From Leptospira sp. WS4.C2 (lineage in GTDB: Bacteria > Spirochaetota > Leptospiria > Leptospirales > Leptospiraceae): a stretch of 64,000 nucleotides of DNA. Shown here piece after piece: positions 18,440 through 28,317 of this stretch. Below the pieces are notes generated by a model, which saw only the letters and a list, made by a program, of their open reading frames with translations, was not told the origin of the DNA and did no database searches. Position 1 is the first letter of the stretch. Each line of letters begins with the position of its first letter. Both the position numbers and the translations under genes were made by a program. The stretch is taken from assembly GCF_040833985.1 (NCBI RefSeq), contig NZ_CP162139.1:1942001-2006000 (forward strand), read 5' to 3'.

Positions 18440-19457
18440 ATACTTCTTTCATCTCTATCCCGAGCGCTTTTGCTTGTTGGGGGATAAGACTTGTCCCAGT
18501 CATTCCTGGCAGAGTGTTGGTTTCTAAAACATAAGGGACTCCGTCACTAATGATAAAATCTGTTCGCGAGTATCCTTTGCATCCAAGCACTTCATGACAC
18601 TTTAAAGTATACTCTTGGAGTTTTTTTGTGATCTCATCACCAACAGGTGCTGGGGTAATTTCTTCGCTTCCCCCTTTAGTGTATTTTGCCTCAAAATCAA
18701 AAAACTCAGACTTAGGCCGAATCTCTGTTGGTACGAGAGCAAAGGGAATTCGTTTTTCTCCTTCCTTTTTTTCCAAAACCCCAATAGAGACTTCTGTTCC
18801 CGAAATTAACTTTTGGATGAGCACCCGGTCTTCGGAGACAAAAATTTTATCTACAAGAACCATAGCCTCTTCCGGGGTTTTTGCCATTCCAGTATTGACA
18901 CTGGAGCCACCTAGCGTCGGTTTAATGAAGACGGGAAAGGAAAAAGGTAAGTTTAAAACTGTTTTTCTTGCATCCGTTTTTCCCCTTTCTAAATCCACAA
19001 AAGGAGCCACAGGTATGCCTATGGTTTGGAATAGGAGATTGGCTCTATATTTATCCATTGCCAGAGCTGATGCCAAAACGCCCGAACCTGTATGAGGAAT
19101 TTCTAACACATCTAAAAATCCTTGGATCCGTCCATCCTCTCCCGCTCCACCGTGTAATCCAAGAAAGGCGACCTGAAATCCATGCTCTAACAATCCGGCT
19201 CCAGACCTTGATTCGGAAATTTGATTGAGAGAAGAAAATTCCTTTAAAAAATCGTCTTCCGTTTTGCCTGTTGGGTCTGGGTAAACGGCATCTTTTCGTT
19301 TGGGAATCCAAAATTTTCCCGTTTGGTCAATGTAAACAGGACAAATTTCGTATTTCTCCCGATCGATTGTATTGAAAATGAAATAAGAAGACCGAATGGA
19401 GATGATATGTTCGCCGGAGATACCTCCGAAAAGCAGTGCGATTTTGGTTTGGATCAT
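18408..19457 (-). CDS. ddl: D-alanine--D-alanine ligase
   Basis: ATP-grasp ligase that makes the D-Ala-D-Ala terminus of peptidoglycan precursors. The 349-residue protein has the N-terminal [16 protein letters not shown], the [17 protein letters not shown] segment, the ATP-grasp core [16 protein letters not shown], and the C-terminal GYSRTDFI and [10 protein letters not shown] that bind metal and substrate. Length and motif order are normal. The ATG at 19457 faces a divergent gene 47 bp away. The last ten codons overlap the symporter gene on the other strand. Confidence 0.95.
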   Translation of the reverse strand: MIQTKIALLFGGISGEHIISIRSSYFIFNTIDREKYEICPVYIDQTGKFWIPKRKDAVYPDPTGKTEDDFLKEFSSLNQISESRSGAGLLEHGFQVAFLGLHGGAGEDGRIQGFLDVLEIPHTGSGVLASALAMDKYRANLLFQTIGIPVAPFVDLERGKTDARKTVLNLPFSFPVFIKPTLGGSSVNTGMAKTPEEAMVLVDKIFVSEDRVLIQKLISGTEVSIGVLEKKEGEKRIPFALVPTEIRPKSEFFDFEAKYTKGGSEEITPAPVGDEITKKLQEYTLKCHEVLGCKGYSRTDFIISDGVPYVLETNTLPGMTGTSLIPQQAKALGIEMKEVFTWLLSIALS

Positions 19458-19504
19458 GAAATCACTTGATTCCTTTTCTTGAAACTTGAAGATATTGAAA
19501 TTAC

Positions 19505-20914
19505 GTGAATTCCCGCTTTAAAATTCAATTCGGAATTGTTTTTTGTCTCTTCTTTCTGAGCTCAAATGTTTTTGCTAAACTCCCCAACTCGTTTACAGAA
19601 GACATCAAATCCAACTACCATCAATTTTGGTTTTTATATGAATCGGAAACGAGGGGACGCCAAAGTTATTTAGCTTTCCGCCCATTTTACATTGGTTTCC
19701 AAGACAAAACCTATGCATTTCGTTTTAAAAGTTATCTCTCTCCTTTCTACTATAAAGAAGAAACCAACTACTGGTATACTTGGTCTTCTTTATTTTTCTT
19801 TAGTGGAACTGGATTCAAACACGAAGAAGGGGATGCCGATGAAGACATTCTTTTTACTCCCCTTTTTATTTGGGGAAAAGGAGAATCCCAAAGGGAAAAC
19901 TATTTTAGTATCTTTCCCATCTACGGCAAAATCCGAAACAAACTATCTTACCAAGAACTAAGTTATGTGCTCTTTCCTGTTTATTCGCAGTGGAAATACA
20001 AAACTTATGAAGCTAAATCCATTCTTTGGCCCTTTGTTATGTGGGGAGGTTCCGAAACAAGGAGTGACTTTAGGATCTTTCCTCTCTATTCAAAAAAAGA
20101 ACATGAAGGAAAATACAAACGCCAATCTTTTCTTTGGCCCTTTTTCCAATGGGGAGAAGAACGGTTGGATAAAAAAGAACCCACATCCTACTCCCTATTT
20201 TTTCCACTTTATAACAGTAAAGATTCTAAAGATGGAAATATGAAAAGTAGAGCCTATCTTTGGTTTCCTATTCTGAATTCACTATTTTCTTATGGGTATG
20301 ATAAAAAAACAGGACAAACCAATTATACGGCTCTTTTTATTTTTTTTCAATACACAACCTCAGAGAAAAAAGATACGCAAAAACTAGTTTTTTTTCCCTT
20401 CTATGGATATTCTTATTTTGCCAATAAAGAAGCCGAGTTCATTACCCCATTTTACATCCGTTTGTCGCAAAATACTTCTCACTTAAAAGCAACTTCGCAT
20501 TTTTTATTACCTTTTTATTCTCATATGAAAAGTGAATATGTCCAAACAGGAAGAGAAGATTATTATTGGAAACTTTGGCCCCTATTTCGTTACCACAAAG
20601 ATCCAGATGGAAACTTTGGTTGGAATACCCTTGCCATCATCCCGGTTCGTTTTGAAGTAATGGAAGATGTATGGGAACCCATCTTTTCTATCATCGAATA
20701 CAAAAGGTCATCTAATGGGGAAAAACGTTTGCACCTAATCACAAGACTTTATACTCATCGGTGGACCGAAGAAGAAACCCATATCCATATCCCGATCCTT
20801 GTAGAGTATTCCAAATCGCTGACGGGTTTTCGGTATGAACTGGGTTATGGATTTCTCGGAATCGATACAAGAGAACCAAAAAACAAATACAAACTCTTTT
20901 GGTGGGAACTATGA
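19505..20914 (+). CDS. exported repeat protein with proline-aromatic repeats, upstream of the MCE operon
   Basis: A 469-residue protein with a signal peptide (cleavage near FAKLP, residue 25). The mature part is built from about 13 short repeats of the form hydrophobic-x-Pro-hydrophobic-Tyr/Phe, for example [58 protein letters not shown] and FLLPFYSH, spaced 20-30 residues apart, with charged turns between them. This looks like repeated beta hairpins, perhaps an outer-membrane or periplasmic beta structure. No named family is recognised. The start is GTG; the stop overlaps mlaE (ATGA), which places it in the lipid-transport operon. Confidence 0.75.
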   Translation: MNSRFKIQFGIVFCLFFLSSNVFAKLPNSFTEDIKSNYHQFWFLYESETRGRQSYLAFRPFYIGFQDKTYAFRFKSYLSPFYYKEETNYWYTWSSLFFFSGTGFKHEEGDADEDILFTPLFIWGKGESQRENYFSIFPIYGKIRNKLSYQELSYVLFPVYSQWKYKTYEAKSILWPFVMWGGSETRSDFRIFPLYSKKEHEGKYKRQSFLWPFFQWGEERLDKKEPTSYSLFFPLYNSKDSKDGNMKSRAYLWFPILNSLFSYGYDKKTGQTNYTALFIFFQYTTSEKKDTQKLVFFPFYGYSYFANKEAEFITPFYIRLSQNTSHLKATSHFLLPFYSHMKSEYVQTGREDYYWKLWPLFRYHKDPDGNFGWNTLAIIPVRFEVMEDVWEPIFSIIEYKRSSNGEKRLHLITRLYTHRWTEEETHIHIPILVEYSKSLTGFRYELGYGFLGIDTREPKNKYKLFWWEL

Positions 20915-21687
20915 AACGCGCTTTTTCCAAAACCTTGGAGCCCTTACTCTATGCCATTGGGTATACGGTCCTCCTTCTCTTTCGTGCGGTGGGACAGTCC
21001 CACCAGCTCTATTTCAAACGAAAAGAAATCTTAGAACAAATGTTCATTGCAGGTGTTGGGTCTCTTTTTGTTGTCTCCATTGTTTCTATTTTTACAGGTA
21101 TGATCCTTGGCCTAAACACCGGTCTTGGTCTTCGGGACTTTGGGGCGGAAGGGCAAATTGGACTCCTCCTTACCATCACACTCACTCGCGAGATGTCTCC
21201 TTTTATGACTTCTCTTATCCTTGCCGCCTCCGTAGGTTCGGCAATGGCTGCAGAGATTGGAACCATGAAAGTTTCCGAAGAAATTGATGCTTTGGAAGTG
21301 ATGTCCATCAATCCCGTTCGGTATCTGGTGATGCCAAGAATCGTCGGGTTTTCCCTTATGGTTCCTGTACTTTGTGTGTATTCTGCCGCCTTAGGAATAT
21401 TAGGTGGTGGGATCGTGGGACACTTCCAACTGGGAATTGATATGATCAGTTACTTCCAAGATGTGTATTATCGAATCTCTTCCGTTCCAGGACTGAAAGA
21501 TTTATATGTGGGACTTCTCAAAGGTTATGTGTTTGGTCTCTCTATCTCCACTATATCCTGTAGCCAGGGACTTAGGACAGAAGGTGGAGCCATCGGTGTG
21601 GGCCAAACCACAAGAAAAGCTGTGGTGACTTCGTTTCTTATGGTCATATTTTCTGGTTATGTGCTCACAGCCTTATTTTATAAATGA
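20911..21687 (+). CDS. mlaE: MlaE-family ABC transporter permease
   Basis: Inner-membrane permease of an MCE lipid transporter. The 258-residue protein shows the family core [62 protein letters not shown], and a C-terminal block of helices; the EIGTM-EEIDAL segment is the coupling helix to the ATPase. ATG 20911 is chosen because it overlaps the upstream stop and matches the family N-terminus; a TTG at 20899 also lies in frame. The order mlaE-mlaF-mlaD matches the canonical core, without mlaB/mlaC. Confidence 0.93.
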   Translation: MKRAFSKTLEPLLYAIGYTVLLLFRAVGQSHQLYFKRKEILEQMFIAGVGSLFVVSIVSIFTGMILGLNTGLGLRDFGAEGQIGLLLTITLTREMSPFMTSLILAASVGSAMAAEIGTMKVSEEIDALEVMSINPVRYLVMPRIVGFSLMVPVLCVYSAALGILGGGIVGHFQLGIDMISYFQDVYYRISSVPGLKDLYVGLLKGYVFGLSISTISCSQGLRTEGGAIGVGQTTRKAVVTSFLMVIFSGYVLTALFYK

Positions 21688-22484
21688 AGGAAAGTATGGA
21701 AACCTTTGCCATTGAAATGAAAAACGTCCACAAAGCTTTCGGTAAACGAAAGATCTTAACGGGAATGAACATACAAGTAAAACAAGGAGAAACTATGGTC
21801 ATCCTTGGTCCTTCGGGTACTGGAAAATCAGTGAGTCTCAAACACATCACCGGCCTCCTCGATCCCGATGAAGGAGATTGCCAAATTTTCGGCGAATCCA
21901 TAGTGCATGCCAAGGAAAGGAAAAGAGAAGAACTTCGCTCCAAATTAGGAGTTTTGTTCCAGTCAGGAGCACTCATCAATTGGCTTACTGTCTACGAAAA
22001 TGTGGCTCTTCCTTTACGAGAACATAAAATTGCCTCAGGGGCAGAGCTTGACCGCATTGTTATGGAAAAATTGAAATGGCTCGACCTGGTTCCCGCCAAA
22101 GATACGTTACCGAGTAATATTTCTGGGGGGATGAAAAAACGTGTCGGTCTTGCCCGGGCCCTCACTTCCCAACCTAAAATCGTGTTATACGACGAACCTA
22201 CTTCAGGCCTTGATCCAGTGATGTCGAATGTCATCAATGATCTTGTCATCCGATTGCAAAAGGAATTAGGTCTAACATCTATCGTGGTTACTCATGATAT
22301 GAATTCAGCCTACAGGATTGCCGATAGAATTAGTTTTCTCTATGAAGGTAAGGTGCAGTTTTGCGGAACCTCGGAAGAGATCCAAAAATCAACGAATCCC
22401 GTCATCCAACAGTTCATTCATGGAAATACAGTAGGCCCAATGATTCTGGATCATTCGGAATTAAAAAAAGGAAAATCCAATTGA
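21684..22484 (+). CDS. mlaF: MlaF-family ABC transporter ATP-binding protein
   Basis: ATPase of the MCE transporter. Walker A is GPSGTGKS near residue 46, the ABC signature [15 protein letters not shown], and Walker [13 protein letters not shown]; the ISGGM signature with KKR is typical of MlaF. Two starts compete: ATG 21684, which overlaps the mlaE stop (ATGA), and ATG 21696, which has AAGGA in front. The second may be the major start. 266 residues from the first start. Ends about 32 bp before mlaD. Confidence 0.94.
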   Translation: MKESMETFAIEMKNVHKAFGKRKILTGMNIQVKQGETMVILGPSGTGKSVSLKHITGLLDPDEGDCQIFGESIVHAKERKREELRSKLGVLFQSGALINWLTVYENVALPLREHKIASGAELDRIVMEKLKWLDLVPAKDTLPSNISGGMKKRVGLARALTSQPKIVLYDEPTSGLDPVMSNVINDLVIRLQKELGLTSIVVTHDMNSAYRIADRISFLYEGKVQFCGTSEEIQKSTNPVIQQFIHGNTVGPMILDHSELKKGKSN

Positions 22485-22516
22485 CTTTGCCTCAAACATT
22501 AGGAGAACTTTAGGGA

Positions 22517-23290
22517 ATGCCTACCATAGGTCGCGCTCTCATCGTCGGTCTTTTATTTATCTTTTCCCTTGTGGCAGTGGGTTATTTCACCATTGTCACA
22601 GAAGGTGGCCCCTTCCAAAAATCAGGTTACCAACTTCCTGTCTATTTTCCCGATGCAGAAGGGATTAAAATTGGAAACAAGGTGACCATCCACGGGGTTC
22701 CGTTTGGTTATGTTTCCAAAATTCGTTTGGTACAGATTGATGAATATGGAAATCTACTCCCCGAAGGAGAAACGGGGATTGGAACCAAGGTAGAGCTAAC
22801 CCTCCTTTTGAAAGGAAAGGTGCAACTTTTCTCTAATTACGAAATCACCATCAAAAACGAAAGTCTACTTTCCGGTCGGGTGGTCTCTCTTGACCCCGGC
22901 TCTAAGTTCCCGGTCGATCCCAAAACTAAAGAATATATGATGGCAGAGCCTGCTCTCACCAAAGTGGAGATCTCTCCCAAGTCAGGAAAACTGATGCCAA
23001 TCCAAGGAAAGGTGACACAAGACCCTCTTGTTTCTTTATCCGAACTCATTGCCGAAAACCGCTCCGATATCCGTAAAACCGTACAAAACATCGCCGGAAT
23101 TACCGGAAAAATCAATGAGGGCCAAGGAACTCTTGGAAAACTCATCAACGAAAGTGATGTACATAAGTCTGTGAATACCACTCTCGGGGATGCCCAGGTC
23201 GTTTTGAAAGAGCTCCGAGAAGGACTGGAAGACACAAGGGAACAGGCTCCCGTTACGAGTTTCATTCGTTCTGCCCTCAGCGCATTTTAA
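22517..23290 (+). CDS. mlaD: MlaD-family MCE domain protein
   Basis: A 257-residue periplasmic substrate-binding part of the transporter. One N-terminal membrane helix (residues 5-27) anchors it, followed by a single MCE domain (about 38-135, with [22 protein letters not shown]) and a helical tail with an amphipathic segment ([19 protein letters not shown]). AGGAGAACTTTAGGGA lies before the ATG. The single-MCE form makes a hexameric ring that takes up lipid; whether it moves lipid in or out is unknown. Confidence 0.93.
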   Translation: MPTIGRALIVGLLFIFSLVAVGYFTIVTEGGPFQKSGYQLPVYFPDAEGIKIGNKVTIHGVPFGYVSKIRLVQIDEYGNLLPEGETGIGTKVELTLLLKGKVQLFSNYEITIKNESLLSGRVVSLDPGSKFPVDPKTKEYMMAEPALTKVEISPKSGKLMPIQGKVTQDPLVSLSELIAENRSDIRKTVQNIAGITGKINEGQGTLGKLINESDVHKSVNTTLGDAQVVLKELREGLEDTREQAPVTSFIRSALSAF

Positions 23291-23313
23291 GCACTAACAC
23301 GTAAAATACGGTC

Positions 23314-23352
23314 CCATTTGTAGTAAAAATCTATGGTTTGGTGCACAAATGG
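23314..23352. repeat. inverted repeat upstream of lpxC
   Basis: CCATTTGT at 23314-23321 is the exact reverse complement of ACAAATGG at 23345-23352, with a 23-base loop. It follows the end of mlaD by 23 bp and could be an mlaD terminator or attenuating hairpin, but no T run follows. Confidence 0.4.
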
Positions 23353-23398
23353 AGGCCGTCACATTCCCACCACACTGTTGTAAAAAGGAGACATTTTT

Positions 23399-23454
23399 TT
23401 GACTTAAGGCCTAGGTTTTGGAATTGTCCCTCCCCCTATTTCTACAAATTTGTA
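23399..23454 (+). promoter_or_regulatory. candidate lpxC promoter and 12-bp palindrome
   Basis: TTGACT (23399-23404) is a fair -35, though the hexamer 17 bp downstream (AATTGT) is a poor -10. The perfect palindrome TACAAATTTGTA lies at 23443-23454, just ahead of the AGTAGGA ribosome site. It could be a repressor site over the start of lpxC transcription or translation. The palindrome is seen; its role is inferred. Confidence 0.35.
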
Positions 23455-23468
23455 AGTAGGAACTGAAT

Positions 23469-24377
23469 ATGCTAACGGCGATACACAGAAAAACGATCCA
23501 AAACTCCATCACTCTTAAGGGAATTGGCGTACATTCCGGGAAAATGGTGACTTTACGACTCCATCCGGCGGAAGCAAATACAGGACTCATCTTCTACCTC
23601 TACAAAGGCATTCAGAAAATTCGAATTCCCGTCTCCCTCGACCATGTAGTCGACACAAGTAACGCCACAACCATTGGGGACGGAAGTTCCAACCGAGTAC
23701 AAACCATAGAGCACCTTCTCGCCGCAGTCCATACTTTAGGAATTACCGATTGTATCTTTGAAATTGATTCCGTTGAAGTTCCCATTATGGATGGTTCCTC
23801 TCTTCCCTTTTGGGAAGGGATCCGGTCGGCAGGAATTCGGGTATTGGATGAAACCATCGAACCCATTACCATCGCCAACCCCATTTGGGTGGTAGACGGG
23901 GACAAATACCTCGTCATGCTTCCTTCCGACGAACTCAAAGTCACTTATAGTATCGATTTCAACCACCCCCTCCTCAGAGGACAATCTTACACCACCACTC
24001 TTGATGAATCCATTTTAGGAACAGACATCCTGCCTGCCCGAACTTTTGGGTTTTTGAAAGATGTGGAAGCCCTCCAAGCGCGAGGCCTTGCCATGGGTGG
24101 GTCTCTCGACAATGCAGTAGTTCTGACAGATGACGGGTATTTGAACGAAACTTTGCGTTATGATAACGAATGTGTCCGTCACAAGATTCTCGATCTCATT
24201 GGGGACTTGGCAGTGATGGGTAGACCTTTTCGTGGCCATTTGATTGCTTCCAAAGCGGGTCACGCACTAGACATCTCTCTTGCGAAATGCATTATGAGCC
24301 AAGTCACTGGCAATGAACTCACCCAGTTCAAAAGCAAAAGAATCCCACTTTTCTCTAAAAAACAAGCGGTCCGTTAG
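23469..24377 (+). CDS. lpxC: UDP-3-O-acyl-N-acetylglucosamine deacetylase
   Basis: Zinc deacetylase for the first committed step of lipid A synthesis. At 302 residues it has E81-H82 in IEHLLAAVHTLGI, H238 and D242 in RHKILDLIGD as zinc ligands, and catalytic H265 in GHALD, aligned with the E. coli positions. Also present is VEVPIMDGSS. It is monocistronic or leads ptsI, which starts 62 bp on. Its presence shows a lipopolysaccharide-bearing outer membrane, which fits Leptospira and excludes Borrelia and Treponema. Confidence 0.96.
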   Translation: MLTAIHRKTIQNSITLKGIGVHSGKMVTLRLHPAEANTGLIFYLYKGIQKIRIPVSLDHVVDTSNATTIGDGSSNRVQTIEHLLAAVHTLGITDCIFEIDSVEVPIMDGSSLPFWEGIRSAGIRVLDETIEPITIANPIWVVDGDKYLVMLPSDELKVTYSIDFNHPLLRGQSYTTTLDESILGTDILPARTFGFLKDVEALQARGLAMGGSLDNAVVLTDDGYLNETLRYDNECVRHKILDLIGDLAVMGRPFRGHLIASKAGHALDISLAKCIMSQVTGNELTQFKSKRIPLFSKKQAVR

Positions 24378-24439
24378 AATCCGTCGTTTTTTACTTTCCA
24401 AACGAAGCCTAGCCGAAAGTATTTTTGGCAAAGGGACGG

Positions 24440-26167
24440 ATGGAAGAAAAAACCACATTTAAAGGCATTTCTGCCTATCCAGGCACAGTTTATGGCAAAG
24501 TGTTTCGTTGGAAACAATCCAAACGGAAACGCGAAGACCGCACGGACCTCTCCCCAGACGAAATCAAAGAAGAAGTAGAACTCCTAAAAAAAGGACTTCG
24601 CAAAACAGAAGAAGACCTTGCTGATCTTGTCCAAAAATCTAAGGCAAACAGAGAACTTTCCGAAATCTTAGAATCCCAAATTGTATTTTTGAATGATCCC
24701 TTATTTCGCGCCCGAGTCTTCGAAAGAATTTCGCAAAACAACGAGTCGGCGGGTCTTGCCCTAGAAACAGCTGTTAGTTCCTTATACGATGAATTCCAAT
24801 CCATTCCTGATGAATTCTTTCGGGAACGTGCCGACCATATTTTGGACATTGGCAAACGAATTGAATCCAATCTTTATCCTGATAAATTAGCCGACCAAAC
24901 CAAAATCCCTGAAGATGTGATCCTGATCGCCAAAGAAATCACACCATCAGAGATGATCCAACTAGGCAAAGTGGGCCTAAGAGGAATTGCCACAGACTTT
25001 GGAGGGAAAACGGGTCATACGGCCATCATTGCAAGAAATTACGGGATTCCAACAATTGTTGGCTTAAAAAACATCACCTCACACGTAGAAGACGACGACT
25101 ATATTTTATTAGATGCTACTAAAGGAATTTTAAACCGGTCTCCCGGGATTGATGAAATCAAACTCGCTGGAATCAGAAGTGAAATACATAAAGTCCAACC
25201 CCTTCGTGAAATCAGTGATGGTCCAAGAGAAATCAAAACCAAAGATGGTAAAAAGTTTTCCCTCAGAGCCAATATTGATTCCGAAGACGAAGTGGATTTG
25301 GCCTTTGAACAGGGGGCCGATGGAATTGGTCTTGTAAGAACCGAAATCCTATTCATTCGGTATGTAGAATTCAAACCTACGGAAGAAGAACAGTTTGCCG
25401 TCTACAAACGAATTTTACTAAAGATGGTGGGACGGCCCGTAACTTTCCGTGTCTGGGACATTGGTGCTGATAAAATGGAAAATGGATACGAAGAAGCCAA
25501 TCCCTTTCTCGGAAACCGTGGGATTCGTTACCTTCTCCGCCATCCGCATTTTTTTAAGGAACAACTGAGAGCCCTCCTTCGAGCCAGCGAATTTGGAACC
25601 ATGAGGATCATGCTTCCGATGATCACCACCCGTTCGGAAATTTTACAAACTAAAACTTTGTTTGCCGAATGTCGTGAAGAACTAAAGAGTACAGGACTTG
25701 ACATCACAAAAAAAATTCCTCTTGGGATTATGGTAGAAACACCTGCTTGTGCCCTAAACCTACCCTTTCTTGGAAACCATGTAGATTTTTATAGTGTCGG
25801 GACAAACGATCTATTACAATACCTTCTTGCTGTAGAACGAAACAACCATTTGGTGGGAGATCTATACAATCCTTGGCAAGTGGTCTTTTTGCTTCTTTTG
25901 AAAAACATTGCCGATGTGGCCAATTCGCAAAAAAAACCAATTAGTATTTGTGGAGAAATTGGAAGTGATCCCATGTTTACCGCAGTCCTCATTGGGCTTG
26001 GGTTTCGGGATTTGAGTTCGGCTCTCCCACTGATGCGAGAAGTCGGAGAAAAAGTGCAGGAGATTTCTTCTTGGAAAGCAAAACTTCTCGCAGAACAAGT
26101 GATAAACCTTGCTGGCGAAGAAAAATTTGATGAGATCGAAGCCCTAGTTTTAGAAACCAAGGGTTAG
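24440..26167 (+). CDS. ptsI: phosphoenolpyruvate-protein phosphotransferase (PTS enzyme I)
   Basis: Moves phosphate from PEP to HPr. The 575-residue protein has the HPr-binding helical domain (residues 30-140), the phosphohistidine domain with GGKTGHTAIIARNYGIPTIVG (H193), and a PEP-binding TIM barrel with GIGLVRTEILF, GNRGIRYLLRHP and FYSVGTNDLLQYLLAVERNN. ATG 24440 with AAGGGACGG upstream is preferred to TTG 24425. No HPr, EIIA or sugar permease is nearby; as in other leptospires it probably serves a regulatory PTS. Terminator at 26183-26233. Confidence 0.94.
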   Translation: MEEKTTFKGISAYPGTVYGKVFRWKQSKRKREDRTDLSPDEIKEEVELLKKGLRKTEEDLADLVQKSKANRELSEILESQIVFLNDPLFRARVFERISQNNESAGLALETAVSSLYDEFQSIPDEFFRERADHILDIGKRIESNLYPDKLADQTKIPEDVILIAKEITPSEMIQLGKVGLRGIATDFGGKTGHTAIIARNYGIPTIVGLKNITSHVEDDDYILLDATKGILNRSPGIDEIKLAGIRSEIHKVQPLREISDGPREIKTKDGKKFSLRANIDSEDEVDLAFEQGADGIGLVRTEILFIRYVEFKPTEEEQFAVYKRILLKMVGRPVTFRVWDIGADKMENGYEEANPFLGNRGIRYLLRHPHFFKEQLRALLRASEFGTMRIMLPMITTRSEILQTKTLFAECREELKSTGLDITKKIPLGIMVETPACALNLPFLGNHVDFYSVGTNDLLQYLLAVERNNHLVGDLYNPWQVVFLLLLKNIADVANSQKKPISICGEIGSDPMFTAVLIGLGFRDLSSALPLMREVGEKVQEISSWKAKLLAEQVINLAGEEKFDEIEALVLETKG

Positions 26168-26182
26168 TTTGACTTAGGTAGT

Positions 26183-26233
26183 GATGGGATTCTTGTCTCG
26201 ATAAAAAATAGAATCAAGAGTCCCATCTTTTTT
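26183..26233 (+). terminator. intrinsic terminator of ptsI
   Basis: Thirteen-pair stem, GATGGGATTCTTG (26183-26195) with CAAGAGTCCCATC (26215-26227), one G-U pair, followed by TTTTTT at 26228-26233. Between convergent ptsI and the peptide transporter. Confidence 0.85.
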
Positions 26234-26235
26234 AC

Positions 26236-27567
26236 TTAAACATCTGGATTTAAGTTTTCTTCTTCTTTACCTTTTAACAAAAGTAGAATCGATTTCTTTT
26301 TCAAAAAATAGATTCCATACAATAGAATCGCACCTAAGAAAGAACAGAGAACAAAAAAACCATAGAAGTTTGTCATACTTCCCCATTGGTTTTGGTAACC
26401 CGATAAAATCCCTGCCGCATAATGTCCAAAGGCATTGGATAAAAACCAAATCCCCATAAGAACGGATGCATATTTAACCGGCGCCATATGACTCACAAAA
26501 GACAGCCCCACAGGAGAAAGACAAAGTTCACTCAGTGTATTCCAAAAGTATACAAACACCAAAAACAAAATAGAAACAGCAATTCCCGCTTCGGCATATT
26601 TTGCTGCAACGACCATCACGAGAAATCCAATTCCCAAAAGAACCAAACTAAGAACAAATTTCAAAACAGGATTAGGATTCTTTTTTCGTTTGGCAAGGCC
26701 CGTCCAAAGAGTAGAGACGATCGGACCAAATAGAAGGATAAATAAAGGATTGATGGATTGTAATACCGAGGCAGGAATTTCAAAACCAAACAAAAACCTG
26801 TCGGTATTTCGGAGTGCAAAGAGGTTCAGAGAAGAACCCATTTGTTCAAAAGCCATCCAAAAGAAGATACTAAAAAAAGAGAGTAGAACGATGAGTAAAA
26901 TTTTCGGTTTGGTTTGGTGGTCGTTTTCGGTTACTGCCGATGAAATTGCCTGGCCTCTTTGTTTTTCCCAAAGGGAGTTAGGCAAACGTTTACTTCCGAA
27001 ATAAAATACAATCATACCGATTGCCATTCCAAAACCTGCAGATAAAAAACCCAAATGCCAATCCACTCGTTCGCCCAAACTTCCGCAGAGAATCGGACCA
27101 ATGAGGCCACCCAAATTGATCCCCATATAAAATATGGTAAATCCACTGTCCCGAAGGCCCGGTTTCTTTTCGTATAACCTTCCAAAGATGGTAGAGATAT
27201 TGGGTTTAAAAAATCCATTCCCGAGAGCTAACAAAACGAGACCCGAATAGAAAAAAGATAAATCAGAAAAAGCAAGGGAGATATGCCCACAGAGCATAAG
27301 AAAACTTCCCAAATATATGGAAAATTTGTAACTAAGGAATCTGTCTGTTAAATATCCTCCAAGAACAGGCGTTAGATAGACGAAACTTGTATAAAAAGCA
27401 TAAACAGCTCCAGCATCAGCATCAGAAAATCCTAATGACTTTACCAAATACAAAACAAGGAGAGCGCGCATCCCATAATAACTCAAACGTTCCCACATCT
27501 CGGTGAGAAAGAGTGGTGCGATTCCTTCGGGGTGTTTGCCCAAATTTATTTCGTTCGGCTTTTCCAA
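26236..27567 (-). CDS. POT family proton-dependent oligopeptide transporter
   Basis: A 443-residue major-facilitator protein that takes up di- and tripeptides with protons. The N-terminal LTEMWERLSYYGMRALLVLYL is the POT signature (the ExxER motif), followed by GGYLTDR and the FYMGINLGGLIGP helix. About 12-14 membrane helices. The start is TTG 27567 with GAGGA about eight bases upstream; it lies inside the cobalamin adenosyltransferase gene, a 22-bp overlap. The charged C-terminus EEENLNPDV ends 2 bp from the ptsI terminator. Confidence 0.92.
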   Translation of the reverse strand: MEKPNEINLGKHPEGIAPLFLTEMWERLSYYGMRALLVLYLVKSLGFSDADAGAVYAFYTSFVYLTPVLGGYLTDRFLSYKFSIYLGSFLMLCGHISLAFSDLSFFYSGLVLLALGNGFFKPNISTIFGRLYEKKPGLRDSGFTIFYMGINLGGLIGPILCGSLGERVDWHLGFLSAGFGMAIGMIVFYFGSKRLPNSLWEKQRGQAISSAVTENDHQTKPKILLIVLLSFFSIFFWMAFEQMGSSLNLFALRNTDRFLFGFEIPASVLQSINPLFILLFGPIVSTLWTGLAKRKKNPNPVLKFVLSLVLLGIGFLVMVVAAKYAEAGIAVSILFLVFVYFWNTLSELCLSPVGLSFVSHMAPVKYASVLMGIWFLSNAFGHYAAGILSGYQNQWGSMTNFYGFFVLCSFLGAILLYGIYFLKKKSILLLLKGKEEENLNPDV

Positions 27568-28112
27568 ATGGTTTCCTCGTTTCCAATAGAAAAATTGGCA
27601 AACCTTGCGGCAACAAAAAGATAATCAGAAAGCCGATTGAGGTAAATTCGTAAGTCGGAATGGATCTCTCCGCCAGACTCAATGTATACAAGAAGGTCCC
27701 TTTCCAAACGCCGGCAAATTGTACGAGCAATATGCAGAGTGCTTGCAATTGAACTTCCCCCAGGTAAAATAAAAAACTTAATTTCAGGAAGGACTTCCAT
27801 AAGCCTGTCAATTTCCTTTTCCAAACTTTCTACATCTGATCGCAAAACAACCGTTCCTTCCTTAGACTCCTTGGGCACATATCCTGCCAGTTCCGATCCA
27901 ATCTCAAAAAGAAAACTTTGAATGCTCTTTAAGTAACCGAGAAAAGCGAGATCGAAACTCAAATCCTTGGTAAACGAAAGAGCAAGGCCAATCGTACTAT
28001 TGAGTTCATCACAACTTCCGTAGAGATCAACCCTACGATCTGTTTTGGAGACTTTGATTCCGGAAGCAAGGTAGGTCTGCCCACCATCGCCAAATTTGGT
28101 GTAGATTTTCAA
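27546..28112 (-). CDS. ATP:cob(I)alamin adenosyltransferase, PduO type
   Basis: Makes adenosylcobalamin by moving the adenosyl group of ATP to cob(I)alamin. The 188-residue protein has MKIYTKFGDGGQTYLASG (ATP-binding TKxGD), VDLYGSCDELNSTIG and FILPGGSSIASTLHIARTICRRLER; the G-D-CDELNS and R-ICRRLER elements are diagnostic for PduO/CobA2. Start TTG 28112 with AGGAG seven bases before. No B12 enzyme is adjacent; leptospires are known to process or make B12. It overlaps the peptide transporter by 22 bp. Confidence 0.92.
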   Translation of the reverse strand: MKIYTKFGDGGQTYLASGIKVSKTDRRVDLYGSCDELNSTIGLALSFTKDLSFDLAFLGYLKSIQSFLFEIGSELAGYVPKESKEGTVVLRSDVESLEKEIDRLMEVLPEIKFFILPGGSSIASTLHIARTICRRLERDLLVYIESGGEIHSDLRIYLNRLSDYLFVAARFANFSIGNEETIWKSRTK

Positions 28113-28141
28113 TTTACCACTCCTAAAGTGCTTAAATTTTC

Positions 28142-28169
28142 TTTACAGACATCAGTTTTTTGGTATAGA
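28142..28169 (+). promoter_or_regulatory. candidate sigma-70-type promoter of flaB
   Basis: TTTACA (28142-28147), 16-bp spacer, TATAGA (28164-28169). No clear sigma-28 flagellar box was found in the 205-bp divergent gap. This would give a leader of about 140 nt ahead of the flagellin ATG. Confidence 0.5.
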
Positions 28170-28184
28170 ATCATCTGGAAAGGC

Positions 28185-28260
28185 AAAATTCACGGAAGAA
28201 CCAAGGGCAGGCAACCCCTTCTCTTCCCGACGGGAACGGATTTCTCGGAAAGTGAATTTT
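28185..28260 (+). repeat. paired inverted repeats in the flaB leader
   Basis: AAAATTCAC (28185-28193) is the exact reverse complement of GTGAATTTT (28252-28260). Nested between them is TTCCCG-A-CGGGAA (28224-28236). The leader RNA could fold into a closed two-level structure just ahead of the ribosome site, or the inner palindrome could be a protein site. Confidence 0.55.
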
Positions 28261-28317
28261 ACTTTTCTCCGCATGTAGGGAAACAGGCGGGTCATGGACA
28301 CACAGGAGGGTGTGACA

